Positions 1-9,034 of a stretch of 64,000 nucleotides of DNA are shown here, in pieces. Positions within the stretch are counted from its first letter, which is position 1; every line of letters starts with the position of its first letter. This stretch comes from Idiomarina fontislapidosi (GTDB lineage Bacteria; Pseudomonadota; Gammaproteobacteria; Enterobacterales; Alteromonadaceae): assembly GCF_003226255.1 (NCBI RefSeq), contig NZ_QJST01000016.1:1-64000 (forward strand). Reading direction: 5' to 3'. The notes beneath the pieces were generated by a model. The model was not told the DNA's origin. It saw only the letters and a list, made by a program, of their open reading frames with translations, and searched no databases. The translations under genes and the position numbers were made by a program.

Positions 1-127
1 TTTTGGTCGAAAAGTAAGACTACCACATGTGGGTAGCTGACCTCCTTCCGACCTATCCCATTACATGAGTGTTGCGGTTATTATCTGAATTCAGGTTAAA
101 GATGTTGTTACTTATAATGATGAAAAT
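1..127. other. Window edge with no intact gene; junction upstream of hsdS
   Basis: In the hsdS frame, codons 89-127 still read as HsdS-like sequence (IQVKDVVTYNDENL), matching the segment before the second recognition domain. A TGA at 86-88 stops the frame, and upstream of it I recognise no HsdS N-terminus in any frame. The join at about base 88 looks like a deletion or recombination point. I recognise no IS end here. Confidence 0.4.
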
Positions 128-1363
128 TTGGATGAGAAAACGGAGCCAGATTTCGAAATCGAATATGTTGATATTTCCAGCGTGTCGTTAACCCGTGGTA
201 TTGAAAATAAAGATCTTATGACTTTTGAGAAGTCACCGTCCCGCGCACGTCGAAAGGTAAGAAATGGAGATATTATCATATCGACGGTGCGAACTTATCT
301 TAAGGCCATCGCGCAGGTAAGAAACCCTTCGGATAACTTGATAGTTTCAACAGGGTTTGCGGTGGTTCGGCCCAATCCAAGTTTAGACTCAAGATTCGCT
401 GGCTACATGTTACAATCTAACGGTTTTGTTGGCGACGTTGTTGCCAACTCAGTCGGGGTAAGTTATCCAGCAATTAATGCAAGTGATTTAGTTAGATTGC
501 CGTTTGTTGAACCTCCAGTAATTGAGCAACAGAAAATATCAGATTTCCTTGATCAAGAAACATCAAAAATAGAGGCTCTGATCTTTAGAAAGAAAGATTT
601 GCTAGAAAAGATCGAAGAAAAACGCTCAGCTTTAATAAGTCATGCGGTAACAAAAGGCCTCTATCCTAATGTTTCTACAAAAGATTCAGGATCACCTTGG
701 TTAGGGAGAGTTCCGAGTCATTGGCAGGTGAAGCGTTTAAAGAATATCGCTACATGGAATGATGAGACTATAGAAGAAAATACTGATCCTGACTTTGAAA
801 TCGAGTATGTAGATATTTCCAGTGTTTCGCTAAACAAAGGTATTGAAAATATCGAGCTAATTAACTTTGAGAACGCTCCATCTCGAGCTCGCCGAAAAGT
901 AAGGGACGGCGATATTATCATTTCGACTGTGCGAACGTACTTAAAAGCTATCACTTCCATAAAAAATCCTCCCGATAACATGGTCGTGTCCACAGGATTT
1001 GCGGTCATACGGCCGGCAGCAAATATTAACCAACGATTTGTTGGTTATCTCTTGCAATCAAGCGGTTTTGTTGGCGCTGTTGTCGCAAACTCAGTTGGAG
1101 TTAGCTATCCAGCGATTAACGCATCTGATTTGGTTAGGCTTCCGATAGTTCAACCCCCTATTAAAGAACAAGAAGCGATCGTTCAGTATTTAGATCGCGA
1201 AATAGTTCGAATTGACGAGCAATTTCAAAAAGTCGAAGCGGCTATTGAAAAGTTAGAAGAGTATCGTTCGACCCTGATTATTAACGCGGTGACTGGCAAA
1301 TTCGACGTTCGAGACTTTTGTCCAACTGCTACCACTGAGCAAAGGGAGGTTGCCCATGGCTGA
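128..1363 (+). CDS. hsdS: Type I restriction-modification specificity subunit S, 5'-truncated, two near-identical recognition domains
   Basis: HsdS sets the DNA target of a type I restriction-modification enzyme through two target-recognition domains (TRDs) separated by helical spacers. Here residues 3-145 and 213-355 are tandem copies, about three quarters identical by eye; both hold the motifs EYVDISSVSL, PSRARRKVR, GDIIISTVRTYLKAI and VVANSVGVSYPAINASDLVRLP. Helical conserved regions follow each copy, and a typical HsdS link (WLGRVPSHWQVKRL) lies between them. The frame opens at a weak TTG. HsdS-like codons continue upstream to 89 and then hit a stop, so roughly the first 20-30 residues are missing and the gene may be defective. 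Its last 8 bases overlap the next gene. hsdM is not in the window. Confidence 0.8.
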   Translation: MDEKTEPDFEIEYVDISSVSLTRGIENKDLMTFEKSPSRARRKVRNGDIIISTVRTYLKAIAQVRNPSDNLIVSTGFAVVRPNPSLDSRFAGYMLQSNGFVGDVVANSVGVSYPAINASDLVRLPFVEPPVIEQQKISDFLDQETSKIEALIFRKKDLLEKIEEKRSALISHAVTKGLYPNVSTKDSGSPWLGRVPSHWQVKRLKNIATWNDETIEENTDPDFEIEYVDISSVSLNKGIENIELINFENAPSRARRKVRDGDIIISTVRTYLKAITSIKNPPDNMVVSTGFAVIRPAANINQRFVGYLLQSSGFVGAVVANSVGVSYPAINASDLVRLPIVQPPIKEQEAIVQYLDREIVRIDEQFQKVEAAIEKLEEYRSTLIINAVTGKFDVRDFCPTATTEQREVAHG

Positions 1364-2222
1364 TACGCCGTCCACCAATACTCACCACGAGAGCTTTGAA
1401 GGCATCCGCAGAGAGGATGAGCATGGCAACGAGTTCTGGTCCGCCAGGGAGCTGGCACCGCTGCTGGAGTACCACAAATGGCAGAATTTTTCGCAGGTCA
1501 TCAACAAGGCCAGACATGCTTGTGAACAGTCTGGAAATGAGGTTTCCGACCATTTTGCTGACGTCAGTAAAATGGTCGGCATCGGCTCCGGGGCGCAACG
1601 CCCGGTACCGGATGTCCACCTGTCACGCTATGCCTGCTACCTGATCGTCCAGAACGGCGACCCTACGAAGCCGGTCATCGCTAACGGCCAGACCTACTTT
1701 GCTATCCAGACACGCCGACAGGAGCTGGAGGACAGCGAGCAGTTCACATCCCTCTCCGAGGATGAGAAGCGCCTGGCAATCCGTAAGGAGCTTATCGCCC
1801 ACAACAAGTACCTGGCTGCGGCTGCCCAGGATGCTGGTGTAGAGACCCCCTTGGATTACGCCATCTTTCAGGATCATGGCTACAAAGGGCTATACGGGGG
1901 TCTGGGCGCCAAGGATTTACATGCCAGAAAAGGACTCAAGAAGAGCCACAAGATTCTGGACTACATGGGGAGCACGGAGCTCGCCGCCAACTTGTTCCGT
2001 GCCACTCAGGCAGAAGAGAAGCTTCGCCGAGACAATATTGAGGGTAAGCAGAACGCCAACAAAACCCATTTCGAGGTAGGCCAGAAGGTTCGGCAAACCA
2101 TTGGCGAACTGGGCGGTACCATGCCAGAAAACCTGCCCACCCCAGATAAAAGCGTCAAACAAGTAGAAAACGCTCAGAAGAAGCTGGGAAAGAAGCAGAA
2201 CGACGATTCAGACCATGAGTAG
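1356..2222 (+). CDS. dinD: DinD-family DNA damage-inducible protein
   Basis: The 288-residue product resembles E. coli DinD, a LexA-controlled protein with a BRO/KilA-like N-terminus. E. coli DinD is reported to act on RecA filaments; that activity is not shown for this copy. Supporting features are the opening FEGIRREDEHGNEFWSAREL followed by LEYHKWQNFSQVI, the GNEVSDHFADVSKMV segment, and the YGGLGAKDLHARKGL motif. The ATG at 1356 is chosen over an upstream TTG because GGGAGG lies just before it. It overlaps the end of hsdS by 8 bp, suggesting translational coupling. DinD-like genes recur inside type I restriction loci. I saw no clear LexA box. Confidence 0.8.
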   Translation: MADTPSTNTHHESFEGIRREDEHGNEFWSARELAPLLEYHKWQNFSQVINKARHACEQSGNEVSDHFADVSKMVGIGSGAQRPVPDVHLSRYACYLIVQNGDPTKPVIANGQTYFAIQTRRQELEDSEQFTSLSEDEKRLAIRKELIAHNKYLAAAAQDAGVETPLDYAIFQDHGYKGLYGGLGAKDLHARKGLKKSHKILDYMGSTELAANLFRATQAEEKLRRDNIEGKQNANKTHFEVGQKVRQTIGELGGTMPENLPTPDKSVKQVENAQKKLGKKQNDDSDHE

Positions 2223-2262
2223 TCGCTGGAACCCAGCCAAGTTTTAAAAAGGAACATAGGTT

Positions 2263-5200
2263 ATGCACAAAGAAATCGACTTTGAGAACGCCATCGAGCA
2301 GGCGCTGATCACCCAGGGTGGCTATCAGAAGGGAGATCCTACCAGTTTCGATGCTGAAACCGCCTTGTTCCCGGCGGATGTCGTGAACTTTGTGCAGAAG
2401 ACACAACCCAAGATCTGGGAGCGGTTGAACAACCTGGATTCGAGCAAGGCCGACAGCATGCTCTTGGATGCGCTCACCAAGGAACTGGCCGCAAAAGGCG
2501 CCCTGACCGTGCTGCGCGAGGGCTTCAAGTGCGTCGGCAAGTCGGTGAAGCTGGCTTATTTTGCTCCCAATACCAGTATTGATACCGGCGCGGCTGCACG
2601 CTACGCCGCGAACAGGCTTACCGTGGTTCGTCAGGTACATACAAAGACCGGTGCAATTCCGGACATGGTGTTGGCTGTGAACGGCCTCCCAGTTGCCACA
2701 TTGGAGCTGAAAAATGCCATGTCGGCGACCGGGTGGACAGTAGAAAATGCCAAGTCCCAGTACCGCTTCGAACGGAACCCCAAAGACCCGCTGTTCGCCT
2801 TCAAGAATCGCTGCCTGGTGCATTTTGCAGTAGATACCGAGCAAGCATTTATGACCACGCACCTGGAGGGTAAGGATACCTTTTTCCTGCCTTTCAACCG
2901 AGGTTTTAATCACGGCGCTGGCAACCCGCCCATGGAAGGTGAGGTTCGTACCGCCTACCTCTGGGAAGAGGTGCTGGAGCGGGACAGCCTGATGGATATC
3001 CTCGCCCGTTTTCTGCACCTTCAGGTAGAAGAGAAAACGGTCGTGACCGAAAAGGGAATCAAGCGCCACCGCAAGGAAACGCTGATTTTCCCCCGGTACC
3101 ACCAACTGGATGCCGTAAGGTCTCTGACCCAGCACGCAAAAGCCAAGGGCTCCGGCCATAACTATCTCGTACAGCACTCTGCGGGTTCCGGTAAATCCAA
3201 CTCCATTGCCTGGTTGGCCCATCGTTTGTCCAGTCTGCACGATGCTAATAACGAGAAAGTATTCCATTCTGTGGTGGTGATTACTGACCGCCGGGTACTC
3301 GACCAGCAATTGCAGAACACCATCTTCCAGTTCGAGCACAAGTTGGGCGTTGTACAGAAGATCGACGAAAATACTCAGCAACTGGCCAAGGCGCTGGCTG
3401 ACGGCGTGCCGATCATCATCTCGACTATCCAGAAATTCCCCTTCATCAGTCAGGCGATCCGCACGCTGGAGCAAAAAGGCAAGGGCATCTCAATTTCGAC
3501 GGAAGGCAAACGCTTCGCGGTGATTGTGGATGAGGCTCACAGCTCGCAGAGTGGCGAAACGGCTATGGAGCTGCGGAAGATCCTGAACAAGGATGGCATC
3601 GAGTCAGCCATCGCTGAGCAGTTGCTGGACATGGAAGACGAGAGCCTTAGCGAAGAGGCCAAAAAGGAGCTCATCCGTGAGCAGCTCAAACGTGCCAAAC
3701 AGCCTAACCTGAGCTTTTTTGCGTTCACCGCTACCCCCAAGTTCAAGACTATGGCCGTGTTCAACGAACCGGGACGAAACGGCGAAGCTCCGTTCCATCA
3801 CTACAGTATGCGGCAGGCCATTGAAGAGGGTTTTATCCATGACGTGCTGGCCCACTACACCTGCTACAAGCGTTATTACAAGCTGATCCAGAAGGTGGAG
3901 GATGACCCTGAAGTACCGCGCCGCAAGGCAGCAAGGGCGTTGGCTCGTTTTGTTTCCTTCCACGACTATGAGATAGCGCAGAAGGTTGAGGTGATCGTTG
4001 AGCACTTTCGCACCCATACCCGCCACAAGATCGGTGGCCGGGCAAAGGCCATGGTTGTGACCAGCTCTCGTGAACATGCGGTGCGTTATAAGCTGGGCTT
4101 CGACAAGTACATCAAATCTAAAGGCTATACGGATGTGAAGTCCCTCGTAGCCTTCTCGGGAGAGATCGCTCTCAAGGAATATGCTGACAAGACATTTACC
4201 GAAGTCGGTATGAACGAGGGCATCAAGGAGTCTGAGCTACCGGATAAATTCAACACCGAGGAATATCAGGTGTTACTGGTCGCTGAAAAATACCAAACCG
4301 GCTTTGACCAGCCATTGCTTCATAGCATGTATGTGGATAAGAAGCTGTCAGGCATTCAGGCGGTTCAAACGCTGTCGCGGCTTAACCGAACGGCCAGGGG
4401 CAAGACAGATACCTTTGTCCTGGACTTCGTGAATGAGCCGGATGAAATCTACAAAGCGTTCAAACCCTATTACGAGGTGACCACCAAGGAAGAGGATACC
4501 GACCCTCAGCAGCTCAACAACCTGGCCCACACACTGTCCACCTGGCAGATTTTCACCGAGGGTGAGGTGAGCGCCTGGTGCGAGATCTGGTTCCGCAACC
4601 GACTGAACCCAACAGGCGGCGAGCACAAGAAGCTGAACAGTCTGATTGACCTGGCTGTCGAGCGTTTCAAGAAATTGGGCGAGGAAGACCAAGCCCTGTT
4701 CAAGGGGCAATTGGTCAGCTTCCGTAACCTGTACGGTTTCGTTGCCCAGATCATTCCTTATCAGGACTCGGACCACGAGAAGCTATACACCTATTCCCGC
4801 TTCCTGCTCACCAAGCTGCCTTACACCACCGATACGCGCACTGTGCAGGTTGACGATGAAGTAGAGCTGAAGTATTACCGGCTCCAGAAAATCAGTGAAG
4901 GCGCCATCGACCTGAAAGTAGGCGAGCCGGAAGCCCTCTATGGCCCGACCGAGGTCGGTACCGGCCAGGCAGAGGAAGAGGTGCAGTTATCGACGCTGGT
5001 CGACAAGCTCAATGAGCGATTTGGTACTGAGTTTACCCCGGCAGATCAGCTGTTCTTCGACCAAGTGAAGGAAACCGCCGTTGCCAACGAGCAGCTTCGC
5101 CAGGCCGTCATGGCCAACAGCCTGGAGAACTTCGAACCGGTATTTAACAAGCAGCTTGAGAACTTGTTTGTAGAGCGCATGGACGGCAACGAAGACATTT

Positions 5201-5301
5201 TCATACGCCTGATGAACGATGCGTCTTTCCGCAACATCGCTTCTCAGTACCTGATGCGGGCTGTGTATAACCAGGTCAAAACCAGCGTTGAATCGCAGTA
5301 A
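2263..5301 (+). CDS. hsdR: Type I restriction enzyme motor/endonuclease subunit R
   Basis: At 1012 residues this is a normal-length HsdR, the subunit that translocates and cuts unmodified DNA in a complex with HsdM and HsdS. The N-terminal nuclease domain (about 1-230) holds the PD-(D/E)xK-type segment PDMVLAVNGLPVATLELKN. The helicase part shows Walker A HSAGSGKSNS (about residue 305), the DEAH box IVDEAHSSQSG, motif III FFAFTATPK, and the late motifs EKYQTGFDQP and QTLSRLNR. The helical C-terminus would contact the methylase core. An AAGGAA ribosome site precedes the ATG. It lies 40 bp after dinD and 26 bp before the DUF262 gene, so the four genes look co-transcribed. It is clearly GC-richer than hsdS. 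Confidence 0.95.
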   Translation: MHKEIDFENAIEQALITQGGYQKGDPTSFDAETALFPADVVNFVQKTQPKIWERLNNLDSSKADSMLLDALTKELAAKGALTVLREGFKCVGKSVKLAYFAPNTSIDTGAAARYAANRLTVVRQVHTKTGAIPDMVLAVNGLPVATLELKNAMSATGWTVENAKSQYRFERNPKDPLFAFKNRCLVHFAVDTEQAFMTTHLEGKDTFFLPFNRGFNHGAGNPPMEGEVRTAYLWEEVLERDSLMDILARFLHLQVEEKTVVTEKGIKRHRKETLIFPRYHQLDAVRSLTQHAKAKGSGHNYLVQHSAGSGKSNSIAWLAHRLSSLHDANNEKVFHSVVVITDRRVLDQQLQNTIFQFEHKLGVVQKIDENTQQLAKALADGVPIIISTIQKFPFISQAIRTLEQKGKGISISTEGKRFAVIVDEAHSSQSGETAMELRKILNKDGIESAIAEQLLDMEDESLSEEAKKELIREQLKRAKQPNLSFFAFTATPKFKTMAVFNEPGRNGEAPFHHYSMRQAIEEGFIHDVLAHYTCYKRYYKLIQKVEDDPEVPRRKAARALARFVSFHDYEIAQKVEVIVEHFRTHTRHKIGGRAKAMVVTSSREHAVRYKLGFDKYIKSKGYTDVKSLVAFSGEIALKEYADKTFTEVGMNEGIKESELPDKFNTEEYQVLLVAEKYQTGFDQPLLHSMYVDKKLSGIQAVQTLSRLNRTARGKTDTFVLDFVNEPDEIYKAFKPYYEVTTKEEDTDPQQLNNLAHTLSTWQIFTEGEVSAWCEIWFRNRLNPTGGEHKKLNSLIDLAVERFKKLGEEDQALFKGQLVSFRNLYGFVAQIIPYQDSDHEKLYTYSRFLLTKLPYTTDTRTVQVDDEVELKYYRLQKISEGAIDLKVGEPEALYGPTEVGTGQAEEEVQLSTLVDKLNERFGTEFTPADQLFFDQVKETAVANEQLRQAVMANSLENFEPVFNKQLENLFVERMDGNEDIFIRLMNDASFRNIASQYLMRAVYNQVKTSVESQ

Positions 5302-5327
5302 CAGAACAAAAAGGGATAACGTCCGTT

Positions 5328-7427
5328 ATGAAAGCTACAGAAGCCAAGTTGCTCGACTTCCTGAAGAAGTCGCCACAATTTGTCATTCCGATCTACCAGA
5401 GAACGTACTCCTGGTCGGAACAGCAATGTCGCCAACTGTGGGACGACATTATGCGAGCTGGTACCAACGATGGTATATCAGCACATTTCATTGGCTCGGT
5501 GGTCTACATCGAGAAGGGGCTTTATCAGGTGTCCAGTCAATCACCATTGCTGGTCATTGATGGGCAACAGCGACTGACTACCACCATGCTGATTCTTGAG
5601 GCGCTATCTCGACACCTTGGGAACACAGAGCCTCTGGAGGGGTTTTCGGCTAAGAAGCTGCGCAATTACTACCTGCTTAACCCGTTGGAAGACGGTGAGC
5701 GAGCTTACAAACTGCTATTGACCCAGACGGACAAAGAGAGCCTGCTGGCGTTGGTCACGCAGAAGCCGTTACCTGATGACGGTTCACTTCGAATCCAGGA
5801 AAACTTCGAGTTCTTCAACAGCCAAATTGAGCGGCTAAACGGGGAACTGGAAACCCTCTGCCGGGGCCTTTCAAAGCTCATCATCGTTGATATTGCGCTG
5901 AGCCGAGACCAGGATAACCCGCAACTCATTTTTGAGAGCATGAATTCCACAGGAAAAGCTTTGAGCCAGGCTGACCTGATCCGGAACTATGTGCTGATGG
6001 GACTGGAGCCGGAGCATCAGACTCGGCTCTATCGCGATCATTGGCGTCCGATGGAGGTGGAATTCGGGCAAGAAGGCTATGGCGTTTACTTTGACAGCTT
6101 CATGCGCCACTACCTCACGGTTAAAACCGGGGAAATTCCACGGTTAGACGAGGTATACGAGGCTTTCAAACAGCATTCACGTCGCGCCGAAGTTGCGAGT
6201 GCCGGTGTCGATTCATTGGTTGCTGAAATACATGCTTTCGCTCGGTATTTTTGTGCGATGGCATTGGGGAAAGAAACAGATAAACAGCTCGGAATGGCAT
6301 TTAAGGACCTGCGGGAGCTAAAAGTCGACGTGGCATATCCGTTTCTGCTGGAACTTTACCATGATTACCAACAGGACAATCTGTCCCAAGATGACTTTCA
6401 TAGCGCTATTCGGCTGATCGAGGCTTATGTGTTCCGTCGTGCCGTTTGTGCCATCCCCACAAACTCGCTGAACAAGACCTTTGCGACCTTTCACAAATCA
6501 TTGCAGAAGAACCGTTACCTGGAGAGCGTCAAGGCTCACCTGCTCGGTTTGAAGTCATACCGGCGTTTTCCGAATGACGAAGAGTTCAAAAGGGAACTGG
6601 CAGTACGCGATCTCTATAATTTCCGCAGTCGGAGTTACTGGTTACGCCGCCTGGAGAATTTCGAGCGCAAGGAACGGGTTCCGGTCGACGAATACACGAT
6701 TGAACACATCATGCCGCAGAATGAGAATCTGTCTGTTAGATGGAAGGATGAGCTAGGTCCGGAATGGAAGCGTGTGCATGAAACCTGGCTGCATACGCTG
6801 GGTAACCTGACTCTTACGGGCTACAACTCAGAGTACAGCGACCGAGCTTTCATCGAGAAGCGCGATATGCAGGGCGGATTCAAACAAAGCCCTCTACGGC
6901 TCAACGAGGGCCTGGGAGCTGTAGAAGCATGGAATGAGGACTCAATTAAGAATCGGGCCGCCAAGCTGGCCCAGGAAGCGGTGCGGGTTTGGGCGGCTCC
7001 GGTATTGCCGGACGAGATCCTCGATACCTACCGCAACGTGGCCGTCAAACCAGAAGCCTACAACCTTGAGGATCACCCTCAACTAGCAAACGGGACCCCA
7101 ATGCGCGCTCTATTTGAGCAGCTCCGAAAGGAAGTCCTGGCGCTCGACCCGAGCGTCACTGAAGAAGTCCTCAAGCTCTATATAGCGTTCAAAGCCGAGA
7201 CGAACTTTGTCGATGTGGTCCCGCAAAAGACCCGTTTGCGACTGTCTCTGAATATGCCGTTTCACGAGTTGAGCGATCCGAAAGGGATGGCTCGTGACGT
7301 GACCAACCTCGGACGTTGGGGAAATGGCGATGTGGAAGTAGGCTTAAGTGAGGAATCTGAGCTGGCCTATGTAATGGGGCTCATTCGACAGGCGTTCGAA
7401 AAGCAGATGGGGAACGATGCTGATTGA
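5328..7427 (+). CDS. DUF262/DUF1524 protein, GmrSD-like type IV restriction candidate
   Basis: The 699-residue protein has the two-domain plan of GmrSD-type enzymes, which cleave DNA with modified cytosines. The N-terminal DUF262 (ParB/sulfiredoxin-like NTPase) shows IPIYQRTYSW near residue 22 and VIDGQQRLTTTMLI near 77. The DUF1524 region shows the HNH-type signature EHIMPQN near residue 464, then LHTLGNLTLTGYN about 30 residues later. The last 130 residues resemble the small C-terminal domain often attached to this family. It begins 26 bp after hsdR behind an AGGGA ribosome site, so it is probably the last gene of the restriction operon. Target preference cannot be read from sequence. Confidence 0.85.
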   Translation: MKATEAKLLDFLKKSPQFVIPIYQRTYSWSEQQCRQLWDDIMRAGTNDGISAHFIGSVVYIEKGLYQVSSQSPLLVIDGQQRLTTTMLILEALSRHLGNTEPLEGFSAKKLRNYYLLNPLEDGERAYKLLLTQTDKESLLALVTQKPLPDDGSLRIQENFEFFNSQIERLNGELETLCRGLSKLIIVDIALSRDQDNPQLIFESMNSTGKALSQADLIRNYVLMGLEPEHQTRLYRDHWRPMEVEFGQEGYGVYFDSFMRHYLTVKTGEIPRLDEVYEAFKQHSRRAEVASAGVDSLVAEIHAFARYFCAMALGKETDKQLGMAFKDLRELKVDVAYPFLLELYHDYQQDNLSQDDFHSAIRLIEAYVFRRAVCAIPTNSLNKTFATFHKSLQKNRYLESVKAHLLGLKSYRRFPNDEEFKRELAVRDLYNFRSRSYWLRRLENFERKERVPVDEYTIEHIMPQNENLSVRWKDELGPEWKRVHETWLHTLGNLTLTGYNSEYSDRAFIEKRDMQGGFKQSPLRLNEGLGAVEAWNEDSIKNRAAKLAQEAVRVWAAPVLPDEILDTYRNVAVKPEAYNLEDHPQLANGTPMRALFEQLRKEVLALDPSVTEEVLKLYIAFKAETNFVDVVPQKTRLRLSLNMPFHELSDPKGMARDVTNLGRWGNGDVEVGLSEESELAYVMGLIRQAFEKQMGNDAD

Positions 7428-7519
7428 GCAGGGGGAACAGCGCTCCGGCAACTGGGGCGGAAAGTAGTGGCTGGATGATCACAATGAGCGAGAGTTCTCC
7501 AACAGCGGTCGGGGACTCT

Positions 7520-7690
7520 CCTGGAGGACTTTCCAATCGCTACACATACCTATCTGATTTGGATAACTTTGAGCTCATTCCATGCGCTCTAATAGGCCGC
7601 CTCTTGGAGATATGACCTGCACATACGCTATTAATCTGGATAAGTTGTCGTCGGAATCCCAGTACGTGAGTTTTCCAAATCAGATGGAAA
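7520..7690. repeat. 171-bp direct repeat, copy A
   Basis: This copy matches bases 10338-10508 along its full length with only about six differences. Inside it, ATCTGATTTGGA near 7552 is repeated inverted as TCCAAATCAGAT near 7674. Weaker versions of the same motif lie near 7530 (TTTCCAATC) and 7633 (AATCTGGATAA). It starts about 90 bp after the DUF262 gene. It does not look like an integron attC site: I found no paired RYYYAAC/GTTRRRY ends. Confidence 0.9.
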
Positions 7691-7911
7691 TTACAGCATT
7701 TTAGGCGGCATCCCCAAAAGTTTTGTGTCAGTCTCGTGGAATCACCACGAGGCGTGCAATTGTATTGGACATCTTTGCGCCATAGTATTCACGCACGATA
7801 AGCGGCAGCAATTTAGCTCTTAACGTAACCTACCGATTATTTATCGGATTGCCATCCGCTATCGTTCTTTTATAGTTTACTGCTTTGCATCCGACTCATA
7901 GCGTGCGTAGG
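7691..7911. other. Non-coding spacer between repeat A and the oxidoreductase gene
   Basis: I find no gene here. There is a compact hairpin at 7734-7752 (CTCGTGG and CCACGAG with a 5-base loop) and a weaker one near 7833 (CCGAT and ATCGG). Either could end transcripts arriving from one side, but neither has a strong T-tract. Confidence 0.4.
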
Positions 7912-8925
7912 TTAATGAGCCACGTCGATGACTATCTTGCCGACATGGGCCCCGCTGGCAAGACGCTGGTACGCATCACGGTATTCCGCGAACGGATAAA
8001 TCCTGTCAATGACTGGTTTCATTTCATGTTGGGCCATAGCGGCGAGCAGCGCTTCGAAGTTAATCCGAGGGCCAATGGCCGTACCGGCAACCCGGAGAGA
8101 GCGTGCGAGTATGTCGATCGGCGGCAGACCACCACCGACGCCGCTGGTGAATCCGACCTGCGCAATCTCTCCTCCAATTCGGCACGAAGCCGCCGATTTG
8201 ACGATGGTTTTCTCTCCCGCGATATCGATCACCTTGTCGACGCCCCTGCCATTGGTCAGCTCAAGGATCTCGCGATCCCAGTCCGGGAAGGTGCGGTAGT
8301 TGATAACCGACTCTGCGCCCAGCGCTTTCAGTGTCTCGGCCTTTTCGTCGGTAGAGGTGATGGCCAGGACTCGAGCGCCAAACATCTTTGCCACCTGGAG
8401 AGAGAATAGGGCGACACCGCCCGTACCCTGGATCAGCACCGTTTGACCAGGCTGAAGGGGCGACGACAAGTTGAGGCCTGTCCAGGCCGTAACAGCGGCG
8501 CAAGGCAAGGATGCCGCTTCTATGTACGATAGGTAGTCGGGCAGATGCACGATGGCGTTTTCGTGCACGAGAATATACTCACCCAACCATCCGTCTGCTG
8601 ATATTCCAAAGCTGTTCAAGTGGTATTCCGCCAGCATGGGCCCGCCGATCCAGGACGGGTTGCAGCTTGCCGTAACCCGATCACCGACTTGGGTGCGGGT
8701 TACACGCTCTCCAACCGCAACAACCTCTCCTGCGCCATCCGATAAAGGGACACCGTTTTCTTGGGTTGGCCCACCGTATTGGCCATCCAGTATCACCTGA
8801 TCGCGAAAGTTCAGGGAGGCAGCGTGAACCCGAACCAGCACATCATGGTCCCCTGGTGAAGGTGTCGATTCGTCGTGTAGTTCCAGGTCCGGCTTGTTGC
8901 CGGCAGTCCGTCTTACAGCTTTCAT
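7912..8925 (-). CDS. NAD(P)-dependent medium-chain dehydrogenase/quinone oxidoreductase family protein
   Basis: The 337-residue product is a medium-chain dehydrogenase/reductase. The N-terminal GroES-like domain reads VRVHAASLNFRDQVILDGQYGG, where zinc-dependent relatives have a catalytic Cys-His pair; no zinc ligands are visible, so it is probably a zinc-free reductase of the QOR/enoyl-reductase type. The Rossmann domain has the nucleotide loop IQGTGGVALFSLQVAKMFGA near residue 165. It lies downstream of another oxidoreductase gene on the same strand (110-bp gap), and an HxlR regulator is divergent from the pair. HxlR proteins commonly control electrophile- or quinone-responsive reductases, which suggests but does not prove such a role. 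Confidence 0.85.
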   Translation of the reverse strand: MKAVRRTAGNKPDLELHDESTPSPGDHDVLVRVHAASLNFRDQVILDGQYGGPTQENGVPLSDGAGEVVAVGERVTRTQVGDRVTASCNPSWIGGPMLAEYHLNSFGISADGWLGEYILVHENAIVHLPDYLSYIEAASLPCAAVTAWTGLNLSSPLQPGQTVLIQGTGGVALFSLQVAKMFGARVLAITSTDEKAETLKALGAESVINYRTFPDWDREILELTNGRGVDKVIDIAGEKTIVKSAASCRIGGEIAQVGFTSGVGGGLPPIDILARSLRVAGTAIGPRINFEALLAAMAQHEMKPVIDRIYPFAEYRDAYQRLASGAHVGKIVIDVAH

Positions 8926-9034
8926 TTCTCTTTTCCTTTTTTTGAAAGATTGGGGTGGTGAATTAACGAGGTGTGCCTACCCGGCAGCATTTAGCGTCCG
9001 AATGTTCTCATCCTTTGAAATAACAGTTGCCCGA

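Noticed and set aside
41-75. Weak resemblance to the mnmE-end attachment core near the left edge
   Set aside because: Only a short imperfect match around CCCATTACA; too weak to call a second att site.
2155-3474. Long minus-strand open frame of 439 codons opposite hsdR
   Set aside because: It is antisense to the conserved HsdR helicase region, and its translation shows no recognisable family features.
7424-7615. Open frame of 63 codons after the DUF262 gene
   Set aside because: It runs into the 171-bp repeat, has no family motif and no good ribosome site; the other repeat copy does not preserve it.
7520-7690. 171-bp repeat as an integron attC site
   Set aside because: No RYYYAAC/GTTRRRY end pair and no integrase of the integron type is present; length also exceeds typical attC sites.
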